Assembly: GCA_047603135.1 (NCBI GenBank)
Contig: JBLKOW010000010.1
Coordinates: 1 to 19,817 of the forward strand
DNA from: JACJVV01 sp047603135
GTDB lineage: Archaea; Nanobdellota; Nanobdellia; Woesearchaeales; JACJVV01
Length of the DNA stretch: 19,817 nucleotides
Direction: 5' to 3'
Shown: in pieces, positions 1 to 6,012 of the stretch
How positions within the stretch are numbered: the stretch's first letter is position 1
How the letters are laid out: every line of letters begins with the position of its first letter
Notes under the pieces: model-generated
What the model was told of the DNA's origin: nothing
Databases searched by the model: none
The model's input: the letters and a program-made list of their open reading frames with translations, nothing else
Translations under genes and position numbers: made by a program

Positions 1-27
1 AGGTCACACAAACACAATATCAAATCA

Positions 28-37
28 TTATATAAAT
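28..37 (+). promoter_or_regulatory. Possible TATA box
   Basis: The sequence TTATATAAAT resembles an archaeal TATA element. Transcription would start near position 58-62. This lies just before a short ORF at 65-172 and about 150 nt before the first long gene at 214, so it could serve either one. A second TATA-like stretch (GATATAAT, about 145-152) is also upstream of the long gene. Confidence 0.35.
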
Positions 38-64
38 CTTTTTAGTTACAGTAAATCAAACATA

Positions 65-172
65 ATGAAATATTCAGAAACATTTATTAATGAGATATAT
101 TTCAAGAAAAATGGGTGGCAATTTAAGAGAGTAATAATGGCAATTGATATAATAGCTCTCACCACACATTAA
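65..172 (+). CDS. Possible 35-codon small ORF
   Basis: An ATG at 65 opens a 35-codon frame ending in TAA at 170-172. The product begins MKYSETFINEIYFKK and is basic and aromatic in its middle. The start lies about 32 nt after the centre of a TATA-like element, so a transcript with almost no leader could be translated from it. I do not recognise the peptide. It may equally be untranslated leader of the gene at 214; only its position relative to the TATA element supports it. Confidence 0.18.
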   Translation: MKYSETFINEIYFKKNGWQFKRVIMAIDIIALTTH

Positions 173-213
173 AAATTCACATTCATGCACAATTTTTACA
201 AACGAGGGATATT

Positions 214-1443
214 ATGGTTAAAAAGAAAACAACAAAACATACAACACAAAATAAAGAAAAAAAAGCACCGCATTCAAAAGAAAGTCATACTAAAAAATCA
301 TCTCCACATACTAAGCACTCTAAATCACATACTAAACAACCAAAAAAAACAACACAAAATGATGACTTCATCGTTAAATCAATTATCATTGCCATTGTTG
401 GAATTGCAATTATTGCAGGAATAATCATGCTCACCCGCGGCCCTAGTACTCAAGAACCTAGGATTGCTGCAACAATTGGTGATTATGAAATTACGATTGC
501 TGAACTGAGCAGAGAGTATGCAAATCTTCCTGGTGATTATAGAAACTTTGTATCACCACGAACTTATCTTGAAGAAGTAATGATTCCTCAGGTAATCTTA
601 GCAATACGTTCAAGTGATATTAGTGAAGCAGAAGTTGAAGCATATAAAAACGAATTAATTGAGAGTGGCGAAATAAGCGAACAAGAACTGCAAGAATTAC
701 TCGAAATGCAAGGAATTACTGAAACACGCTTCAAAGAATTATTACGCATTCAAATGTATCTTGAAAGAGCTTTAGAATCGCAAATTATAGTCACTGATGC
801 AGAAGTTCGAGAATTCTATGAATTACAACAAGATTTTATTGTTGATGAATTAGGAAACCCAATTCCTTTTGAAGAAGTTGAATTATATTTACGCAGTCTA
901 CTTGAAGAAGATAAAATGCAAGAAGCAGCAATGGTGTACATTGATGAAATAAAACAACAAACACCTATCACCATTCACTTCCAAGAAGGAGATCAACTTG
1001 AAAATCAACCAGATGAACAAACTCAAATACAAAACTCGCCTGACGGAATTAACACTTTTCAAAGCACAGGGAATCCAATCTGTACTAATGATGAAGGAAA
1101 ACCAATTGTAAAAATGTTCTCAACAACGTGGTGTCCTCATTGTACGTGGATTAAAGACACATATTCTGAGGTTGTAATGGAATATGTCGAACGAGGCGAT
1201 ATTGTTGCTTACTTATGGGAAGTTGACATTCAGGAAGAAACACTAGGTACACATCAAGGACAAGGTATTCCTGAAAGTGAGATGGCAATTTTCCAACAAT
1301 ATAATCCTCAAGGAACCATCCCTACATTCGTCTTTGGATGTAGTTATTCTCGAACAGGTAATGGATATGAAAGTCAAAACGATCTAAATGCTGAACGAGC
1401 TGAGTTCCGAGCAGTAATTGATAGATTATTAGAGATGGCATAA
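214..1443 (+). CDS. Membrane-anchored SurA-like/thioredoxin fusion protein
   Basis: This 409-residue protein probably folds or oxidises secreted proteins at the outer face of the membrane. Residues 1-50 are a Lys/His/Thr/Ser-rich tail with repeated SHTK-like units. Residues 53-74 form one membrane helix. Residues about 84-250 resemble the N-terminal chaperone part of SurA/PpiC proteins (IGDYEITIAEL followed by charged helices), with no peptidyl-prolyl isomerase domain visible. Residues about 288-409 are thioredoxin-like, with the redox motif WCPHC (Cys307 and Cys310) and the cis-proline loop TIPT (Pro370). Cys290 and Cys376 are additional. Positive-inside topology puts the catalytic domains outside. 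The ATG at 214 follows GAGG at 204-207. The thioredoxin assignment is secure; the SurA-like part is recognised by pattern only. A rhomboid protease gene follows after 39 nt. Confidence 0.8.
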   Translation: MVKKKTTKHTTQNKEKKAPHSKESHTKKSSPHTKHSKSHTKQPKKTTQNDDFIVKSIIIAIVGIAIIAGIIMLTRGPSTQEPRIAATIGDYEITIAELSREYANLPGDYRNFVSPRTYLEEVMIPQVILAIRSSDISEAEVEAYKNELIESGEISEQELQELLEMQGITETRFKELLRIQMYLERALESQIIVTDAEVREFYELQQDFIVDELGNPIPFEEVELYLRSLLEEDKMQEAAMVYIDEIKQQTPITIHFQEGDQLENQPDEQTQIQNSPDGINTFQSTGNPICTNDEGKPIVKMFSTTWCPHCTWIKDTYSEVVMEYVERGDIVAYLWEVDIQEETLGTHQGQGIPESEMAIFQQYNPQGTIPTFVFGCSYSRTGNGYESQNDLNAERAEFRAVIDRLLEMA

Positions 1444-1444
1444 T

Positions 1445-1466
1445 TCTTTTTTTAATTTATTTTTAT
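1445..1466 (+). terminator. T-rich archaeal terminator
   Basis: A run of seven T's followed by more T-rich sequence begins directly after the stop codon of the SurA-like/thioredoxin gene. Archaeal transcription commonly ends at such U-tracts without a hairpin. The same stretch (TTTAATTTAT at 1451-1460) could double as the promoter element of the rhomboid gene, 27 nt before its ATG. Confidence 0.45.
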
Positions 1467-1482
1467 AAAAAACACAAAAACC

Positions 1483-2118
1483 ATGAAAACAAACTATTTT
1501 GCAATCAGCGCTGTCTTCTCTATACTTACAGTAAATATTATTATGTTTATGACACAGCAATTTATTCCAGGATTTACAGATATGTTTAAACTTGTTTCAG
1601 CAGATATTCTTACAAGACCATGGATAATAGTAACATCAATGTTTTTACATGGAAGCATACCACATCTTGCATTTAATATGATTGGACTCTATTTCTTTGG
1701 AACACTCCTTGAAGAACGAATTGGAACAAAACGCTTTCTCTTATTATACTTTGGAAGTGGAATCTTAGCTGGAATTAGCGCAACATTCTTTTACCATGCC
1801 GCTCTTGGTGCAAGTGGCGCTGTCATGGGCGTCTTAGGAACAATGATTATTCTAATGCCAAATCTTAAAATAATGTTCAATCTTATAATACCAATGCCAT
1901 TATGGGTTGCAGGAATTGCATGGGCTGCCATGGATATTTTTGGGATTTTCAATCCAAGTAATATTGCTAATATTGCGCATCTTGCAGGAATGGGAACAGG
2001 ACTCCTCTATGGACTAACACTGACACAAAAAAAACAAAAACTAACTAAAAGAATAAAAGATAAAACACATCTTGACGATGAAGATGTTGAAGAACTCTTG
2101 CGAAGCGGAAGAATTTAA
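1483..2118 (+). CDS. Rhomboid-family intramembrane serine protease
   Basis: This 211-residue polytopic membrane protein belongs to the rhomboid family, which cuts substrate proteins inside the membrane. The catalytic dyad is visible: Ser111 in GASG and His166 in AHLAGMGTG. The conserved HxxxN motif of the second helix is present as HLAFN (His61, Asn65), with His56 just before it. About six hydrophobic segments fit the basic six-helix core. The C-terminal 30 residues are a charged cytoplasmic tail (KKQKLTKRIKDK then DDEDVEELL). No Shine-Dalgarno sequence precedes the ATG; a T/A-rich element about 27 nt upstream suggests a leaderless mRNA. Substrates cannot be read from the sequence, although single-pass surface proteins such as those at 16-19 kb are the usual type. 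Confidence 0.92.
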   Translation: MKTNYFAISAVFSILTVNIIMFMTQQFIPGFTDMFKLVSADILTRPWIIVTSMFLHGSIPHLAFNMIGLYFFGTLLEERIGTKRFLLLYFGSGILAGISATFFYHAALGASGAVMGVLGTMIILMPNLKIMFNLIIPMPLWVAGIAWAAMDIFGIFNPSNIANIAHLAGMGTGLLYGLTLTQKKQKLTKRIKDKTHLDDEDVEELLRSGRI

Positions 2119-2156
2119 TACAGTAACCCTAAAAGTTTAAGAATAATCAAAAATAC

Positions 2157-2184
2157 TATAGAATAACAAAATACCAATTCTATA
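2157..2184. repeat. Inverted repeat between convergent genes
   Basis: TATAGAAT at 2157-2164 and ATTCTATA at 2177-2184 are perfect 8-bp arms around a 12-nt spacer. They sit in the 92-nt gap between the convergent rhomboid and zinc-ribbon genes. A transcript from either side could form this hairpin, so a role in termination or 3'-end stability is possible, but it is very AT-rich and may be chance. Confidence 0.35.
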
Positions 2185-2195
2185 TGAAAAGATTT

Positions 2196-2233
2196 ATCAT
2201 AAAATAAAACCTATTTCTCATAAATTTTATGAG
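2196..2233 (-). terminator. Hairpin plus T-tract at end of zinc-ribbon gene
   Basis: CTCATAAA (2217-2224) and TTTATGAG (2226-2233) form a perfect 8-bp palindrome around one base, overlapping the last codons of the minus-strand zinc-ribbon gene. On that strand it is followed by the stop codon and TTTTATTTTA. The arrangement resembles a hairpin-plus-U-tract terminator embedded in the end of the coding region. A 1-nt loop means the outer pairs would open, leaving about 6-7 bp. Confidence 0.35.
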
Positions 2234-2552
2234 TAGACTCATTAATAAGATTATCTAAATCAGAATTCCATTCTTGAATCACTAAATCAGTACCTCCGCA
2301 AAACCCACATTGTTTTCTAAAACCATCTTTAATAAGAATAATATGTTTACATTTTTGACATTTATATCGTCTTTTTTTAGGAGATGGCTTCTTTTCAGGT
2401 GATGAAGTCGCTGGAGTTTTATTTTTCTTAGGATTACGAATTGCATCAATACAGTCAAGACAGAGAAGATTCTTAACACTCTCAAAATAGCGCATTTTTG
2501 AGACAGGGTGTTGTTTTCCGCATTTCCTGCAGAACATAAGTCGTTCCGACAT
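2211..2552 (-). CDS. Small protein with two zinc-binding motifs
   Basis: This 113-residue basic protein carries two four-cysteine metal sites. The first uses Cys8, Cys11, Cys31 and Cys34 (CRKC ... CLDC). The second is a compact zinc ribbon with Cys65, Cys68, Cys82 and Cys85 (CQKC ... CGFCGG). They are joined by a Lys/Pro/Ser-rich linker at residues 41-62. Such proteins are usually nucleic-acid or ribosome-associated, but no specific function can be assigned. A TATA element centred about 27 nt before the ATG indicates its own leaderless promoter, so it is probably not only an extension of the upstream dnaG transcript. No Shine-Dalgarno sequence is seen. Confidence 0.8.
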   Translation of the reverse strand: MSERLMFCRKCGKQHPVSKMRYFESVKNLLCLDCIDAIRNPKKNKTPATSSPEKKPSPKKRRYKCQKCKHIILIKDGFRKQCGFCGGTDLVIQEWNSDLDNLINESTHKIYEK

Positions 2553-2575
2553 ATTAAGATAAATAATGAGGTAAG

Positions 2576-2583
2576 ATATATAT
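2576..2583 (-). promoter_or_regulatory. TATA box of the zinc-ribbon gene
   Basis: ATATATAT on the minus strand, preceded by A/T-rich sequence, is centred about 27 nt before the start codon at 2552. At this spacing transcription would begin at or next to the ATG, as in leaderless archaeal genes. Confidence 0.5.
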
Positions 2584-2643
2584 TTTTCTATAAAAAGTAG
2601 GTAAAAAGTCTACTTTATCCATCGAGACGATGCAATAGATTAA

Positions 2644-2669
2644 GAATAAAGGAAAAAGAAAGAAAAAAA
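2644..2669 (-). terminator. T-rich terminator of dnaG
   Basis: Directly after the dnaG stop codon the minus strand reads as seven T's followed by CTTTCTTTTTCC. This is a typical archaeal U-tract terminator and would separate dnaG from the zinc-ribbon gene. Confidence 0.55.
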
Positions 2670-3962
2670 TCACATATCATCAACAGTCATAAGATTAATG
2701 CGGGTTGAATTGGGCTTCACTTTTGATTCCATGCCTACTATATGTTTAATCTGTGCTCGTTCGGCTACAGAAACAAGTGGCGAATCAATCGTTCCATCGA
2801 CAACAAGCGCATAAATTCCTGAGCCCAAACTCTTGATAGTTGATGTTAATTCAGATACAGGTACTTTACCAAGAACTGCACGTTTATCATTTAAGATACA
2901 CGCCCCATTTGTTCCAACTAAATCTTCAAGAAGACGCTTAAACTCAGCCTTATCCTGAGGATCTGCTCCTTCACGTCGCTTATCATTTTGTTGTGGGCGT
3001 GAATTTTGGGAACGTTGATTTGATTGCTGAGAAGGTGAACGTTGTTGTTTATCAGAAGAACCATTTCCTTGCGTACGCGCAAGCTTTCGATATGATGATT
3101 CTTGAATACGATCATTTTTATTAGAGGTTTCAATTTCGAGCTTTACTTGCTCGGCAGCAATTCGTGAACGTAAAGACTTATGGATTTCTTTCTTGGTAAT
3201 TTCTTCAACTTCTTTTCCATCAGGTGCTTTAGTAATAAAATCTACTTCACATACCGCAAGTAAACCTTTAATAATTAAATCACCACCCCGATCACCATCA
3301 GTAAATACAGTACACGTTTTACGTTTACTTAAATCAATTATCGTGTTTGAAATTACTGAACTGCCATTTGTCGCAATAACGTTCTTAAATCCATGTTTAA
3401 GCAAATTAAGAACATCTGCTCGACCTTCAACAATAATAACTTCATCGCTCTCATCAAGTGATGGACCTGCAGGTAATTTATCAGGACCATATGTAGTAAT
3501 TTCCATCACACGAACTGAATTTGCAACTTCTTCAGATAATTCTTGCGAATCCGGACTTGAAGATGACATCATATGCTTAAGTAATTCTTTCGCACGATTG
3601 ATAACCATCTCACGTTTACTGACACGAATATCTTCAATATTCTCAACTTTAATCTTTGCATTACATGGACCAATTCGTTGAATAATCTCAAGTGATGCTC
3701 CAAGAATTGAAGTTTCCGCTTTATCTAAAGATGATGGAATTACGATAGTACCATCAGTCTTTCCACCTTTAGTATTCATATCAACTTCAATGCGTCCAAT
3801 TCTCCCAGAACGCTGTAATTCTCGCAACTCAAGGTCTGCTCCAAGAAGACCTTCAGTTTGTCCAAAAATCGCTCCAATAACATCAGGGCGATCAACAATA
3901 CCATCAATTTCAATAGTGGCATGTACTACATATTTAGCTGAAACTTGACTAATTTTTGCCAT
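2670..3962 (-). CDS. dnaG: Archaeal DnaG-type primase (TOPRIM protein)
   Basis: The 430-residue product is the archaeal relative of bacterial DnaG. In archaea it has primer-synthesis activity and is also known as a component of the RNA exosome. The TOPRIM domain spans about residues 172-250: Glu179 in VEGRADV and the acidic TDGDRGGD (Asp222, Asp224, Asp228). The N-terminal 130 residues (IGAIFGQTEGLLG, ELQRSGRIGRIEV) and the C-terminal domain (residues about 336-415, with VPVSELTSTIKSLG) match the archaeal family in order. Between them lies a low-complexity Gln/Ser/Arg/Asn linker (about 280-335). Length is normal. The ATG at 3962 is preceded by GAGGG at 3970-3974, spacing 7 nt. This gene therefore appears to use a Shine-Dalgarno site and a real 5' leader, unlike its leaderless neighbours. 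Confidence 0.96.
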   Translation of the reverse strand: MAKISQVSAKYVVHATIEIDGIVDRPDVIGAIFGQTEGLLGADLELRELQRSGRIGRIEVDMNTKGGKTDGTIVIPSSLDKAETSILGASLEIIQRIGPCNAKIKVENIEDIRVSKREMVINRAKELLKHMMSSSSPDSQELSEEVANSVRVMEITTYGPDKLPAGPSLDESDEVIIVEGRADVLNLLKHGFKNVIATNGSSVISNTIIDLSKRKTCTVFTDGDRGGDLIIKGLLAVCEVDFITKAPDGKEVEEITKKEIHKSLRSRIAAEQVKLEIETSNKNDRIQESSYRKLARTQGNGSSDKQQRSPSQQSNQRSQNSRPQQNDKRREGADPQDKAEFKRLLEDLVGTNGACILNDKRAVLGKVPVSELTSTIKSLGSGIYALVVDGTIDSPLVSVAERAQIKHIVGMESKVKPNSTRINLMTVDDM

Positions 3963-4120
3963 TTTTATTCCCTCACATGGCTACAAACATACCAGAACTT
4001 AGTACTAACTAGGGCCTCAAAGCATAAACTATCATCATGCACGGTTTAACCGCGCAGGACAATGCAATGAATCATAGGAATGATGGAAAGCATAGGAGTG
4101 CCTCATTATAATCTGGTATA
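3963..4120 (-). promoter_or_regulatory. Possible structured 5' leader of dnaG
   Basis: No convincing promoter lies at the leaderless distance from dnaG, and the gene has a Shine-Dalgarno site, so a leader of about 145-200 nt is inferred. On the minus strand it can pair 4119-4112 with 3996-3989 (8 bp). Inside is a hairpin GCGCGG-TTAAA-CCGTGC (4055-4039) whose third pair is G-U in minus-strand RNA but A-C on the other strand, which favours the minus strand. A smaller hairpin ATCAT-TCCT-ATGAT lies at 4085-4072. TATGCTTT occurs twice. I match it to no known riboswitch. Confidence 0.25.
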
Positions 4121-4239
4121 TGTAAACCGTTTATTTTAACTTTTTAACGAAATTGTAACGCATTAGCGCTATTTACTCTAATTATTTTAATTATATTTAG
4201 TTTTGAATATGATATGTGAATATTTTTGAAACCAAAATA

Positions 4240-4406
4240 ATAAATATGTTGCCCGAAATACTAACGCCCAGGCTCATAGCTTGCATTCAGCGACAGCTCC
4301 TATGGGTTACTCTCGTATCGGGCTGTCATATACAAGAGTGTCTTCAGTTCACCGCCAAAAACACAGTTTTCAGCTCAAAAAAGGACCCATTTGTATATGT
4401 TCAGTA
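4240..4406 (-). ncRNA. Candidate structured non-coding RNA, unknown class
   Basis: A strong minus-strand promoter (4428-4442) predicts transcription from about 4405. The following 165 nt are less A/T-biased than their surroundings and can form several helices. CATATACAA (4399-4391) pairs with TTGTATATG (4335-4327), 9 bp. GCCCGA-TAC (4323-4315) pairs with GTA-TT-TCGGGC (4261-4251), 9 bp with a 2-nt bulge. CCATAG-like and CTATG arms (4305-4300, 4279-4275) form an inner stem. Alternative pairings also exist, including ACTCTTG/CGAGAGT and ATGGGT/ACCCAT. The lower stem is followed by ACA and then a T-rich stretch, so an H/ACA guide RNA is one option. I found none of the signature sequences of RNase P, SRP or 5S RNA. 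Existence is moderately supported; identity is not. Confidence 0.35.
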
Positions 4407-4427
4407 TAATGAGAAAAGCACCCTGGC

Positions 4428-4442
4428 TTTAAATAGGTTTCG
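4428..4442 (-). promoter_or_regulatory. BRE/TATA promoter reading into the ncRNA region
   Basis: On the minus strand the sequence is CGAAACC followed by TATTTAAA. This is a good archaeal B-recognition element directly before a TATA box. Nearly the same arrangement (CGAAA then TATTTAAA) precedes the strongly expressed-looking surface gene at 16319-17641. No protein-coding gene starts at the predicted position near 4405, so the likely product is the structured RNA. Confidence 0.55.
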
Positions 4443-4550
4443 TTTTCACTAAAAGAATTACTACTTAAAAGTAACTTAAAAAGTAAAAAGTATTCTATAC
4501 TGCCCCTAGTTACTTCAACTAAATATACATAAAGCTTTCAACAAAAACAA

Positions 4551-4558
4551 TTTATAAA
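4551..4558 (+). promoter_or_regulatory. TATA box of rio1
   Basis: TTTATAAA is centred 25-26 nt before the ATG at 4580, with AACAA before it as a possible BRE. Transcription should start at the start codon, giving a leaderless mRNA for the first gene of the forward block. Confidence 0.7.
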
Positions 4559-4579
4559 TAACATAACAATTCACCTTAT

Positions 4580-5302
4580 ATGGGACGTATTACAAGAGAA
4601 AAATTCAAAACGTATAACAACGTATTTGATGCATTTACGTTACGAAACATATTCAAACTTAGCTCCGAGGGGTTCTTTGAGGATTTACAAGGATTAGTTA
4701 CGCTTGGAAAAGAAGCAAATGTGTTTACAGCCCAAAAAAAAGATGGCAGTTTAGTTATCGTTAAAATCTATCGATTAGAGAATTGCAATTTCAATAAAAT
4801 GTTTGATTATATTAAACAAGATCCCAGATATGAAGCGATTGCCGGAAAACGTAGAGATATTGTATTTACTTGGACCCAACGTGAATTTAGAAATTTGCTC
4901 AAAGCACGAGAATCAATTCGTGTTCCAACACCATACAAAGTCAAAGATAATATTATTGTTATGGAAATGATTGGAGATGAAAAACCAAGTCCAGAGCTAA
5001 AAAACAAATATCCTGAGAATCCCAAAAAATTTCTCGATAAAACTATTGAAATGATCAAAAAACTATACGAACAAGGATTAGTGCATGGAGACTTGTCATC
5101 ATTCAATATTTTGAATCATAATGAAAATCCAGTATTTATCGACTTTTCACAAGCAACAGTAACTACAAACACACAGGCCGATGAACTATTACGAAGAGAT
5201 ATACAAAATATAGTAAACTTTTTTTCAAATAAATGTAATATTCCATGCGACACTAATGAAATATATAACTTTATCAAAACCGGACAAAAACATACCGAGT
5301 AA
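4580..5302 (+). CDS. rio1: RIO1-type atypical serine kinase/ATPase
   Basis: RIO kinases act in late maturation of the small ribosomal subunit. The 240-residue protein shows the RIO1 hallmarks in order. There is a nucleotide loop LGKEANVF (residues 42-49, the family's STGKEA site), the lysine Lys62 in IVKIYR, and a flexible loop at about 67-92. The catalytic loop is HGDLSSFN (Asp171, Asn176) and the metal-binding motif is IDFSQA (Asp188). The N-terminal segment before the kinase fold is short, as in archaeal Rio1. The mRNA appears leaderless. The next gene encodes the KH-domain protein that often accompanies rio1 in archaea and acts in the same process, and the two genes are 63 nt apart. Confidence 0.95.
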   Translation: MGRITREKFKTYNNVFDAFTLRNIFKLSSEGFFEDLQGLVTLGKEANVFTAQKKDGSLVIVKIYRLENCNFNKMFDYIKQDPRYEAIAGKRRDIVFTWTQREFRNLLKARESIRVPTPYKVKDNIIVMEMIGDEKPSPELKNKYPENPKKFLDKTIEMIKKLYEQGLVHGDLSSFNILNHNENPVFIDFSQATVTTNTQADELLRRDIQNIVNFFSNKCNIPCDTNEIYNFIKTGQKHTE

Positions 5303-5365
5303 AAAGACACATAAACATACAACGAATACGTAAACATTAAAAAGAGAGAACAAACCTTCGTTACC

Positions 5366-5923
5366 ATGAGTGATTATTTAAACCAAGTTAAAATACCGCT
5401 TGACCGAGTAGCTGTCTTAATCGGAAAAGACGGAGAAACAAAAGAACACATTGAAAAAGAAACATCTTGTTCAATTGATATAGATTCTAAAGAAGGAGAA
5501 GTAAGCATTCAAGGAGCTGACCCACTCAAGATGTTTATTTGTGGAGAAATCACAAAAGCAATTGGGCGCGGATTCAATCCCGAAATTGCTATCTTACTAA
5601 CTAAAATAGACTATGTTCTTGAAATAATAAGTATTAATGAATTTGCAAAAACACAAAATGATGTTATTAGACTGAGGGGCAGAGTTATTGGAAAAGAAGG
5701 AAAATCGCGAAAAATAATAGAGGACATTCTTGAAGTACATATTTGTATTTATGGTAAAACAATAAGCATAATTGGGAGAGGAGAAAGTGTATCACTTGCA
5801 AGGCGCGCAGTTGAGTCCCTCCTCAATGGAAGTACTCATGCAACAGTCTATAAATGGCTTGAAAAACAACGAAGTATGTTTAAGCAAAAATTAAATCCCG
5901 AGGATATTATTATTAAAGACTAA
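5366..5923 (+). CDS. Two-KH-domain RNA-binding protein, Pno1/Dim2-like
   Basis: This 185-residue protein is the archaeal relative of Pno1/Dim2, an RNA-binding factor for assembly of the small ribosomal subunit near the 3' end of 16S rRNA. KH1 lies in residues about 5-75 with the loop IGKDG (19-23). KH2 lies in about 97-155 with VIGKEGKSRKIIED (loop 108-112). Length and order match the family. Its position directly after rio1 supports the assignment. No Shine-Dalgarno sequence precedes the ATG. A weak TATA-like CATTAAAA about 28 nt upstream could give a leaderless mRNA in addition to read-through from rio1. Confidence 0.9.
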   Translation: MSDYLNQVKIPLDRVAVLIGKDGETKEHIEKETSCSIDIDSKEGEVSIQGADPLKMFICGEITKAIGRGFNPEIAILLTKIDYVLEIISINEFAKTQNDVIRLRGRVIGKEGKSRKIIEDILEVHICIYGKTISIIGRGESVSLARRAVESLLNGSTHATVYKWLEKQRSMFKQKLNPEDIIIKD

Positions 5924-5977
5924 TTTGTCCTACAACCCCTCCTATAACAAACATTAATACAGTAGAGAACAATAGAA

Positions 5978-5985
5978 TATATAAA
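5978..5985 (+). promoter_or_regulatory. TATA box of top6B
   Basis: TATATAAA is centred about 31 nt before the ATG at 6013, so the transcript would carry only a few untranslated bases. An ATG at 6006 is out of frame and was not used. Confidence 0.6.
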
Positions 5986-6012
5986 TAAGTGTAAAGCGCA
6001 TAGAGATGAAAG

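Noticed and set aside
3193..3681. 162-codon ORF antisense to dnaG
   Set aside because: It is an open shadow frame opposite a well-conserved gene; its Ser/Thr/Ile-rich translation has no family features.
4031..4055. C/D box guide RNA starting at the ATGATGA on the minus strand near dnaG
   Set aside because: A box C-like ATGATGA is present, but no box D CTGA follows at a suitable distance.
4240..4406. RNase P RNA, SRP RNA or 5S rRNA as identity of the candidate RNA
   Set aside because: I looked for the conserved GAGGAAAGTCC and ACAGAA segments, the SRP helix-8 GGAA/AGCAG loop and the 5S core on both strands and did not find them.
4216..4452. 78-codon plus-strand ORF in the rio1 upstream gap
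   Set aside because: It overlaps the candidate structured RNA, has no promoter or ribosome-binding site at its start, and the translation shows no recognisable domain. The minus-strand promoter and helices explain the region better.
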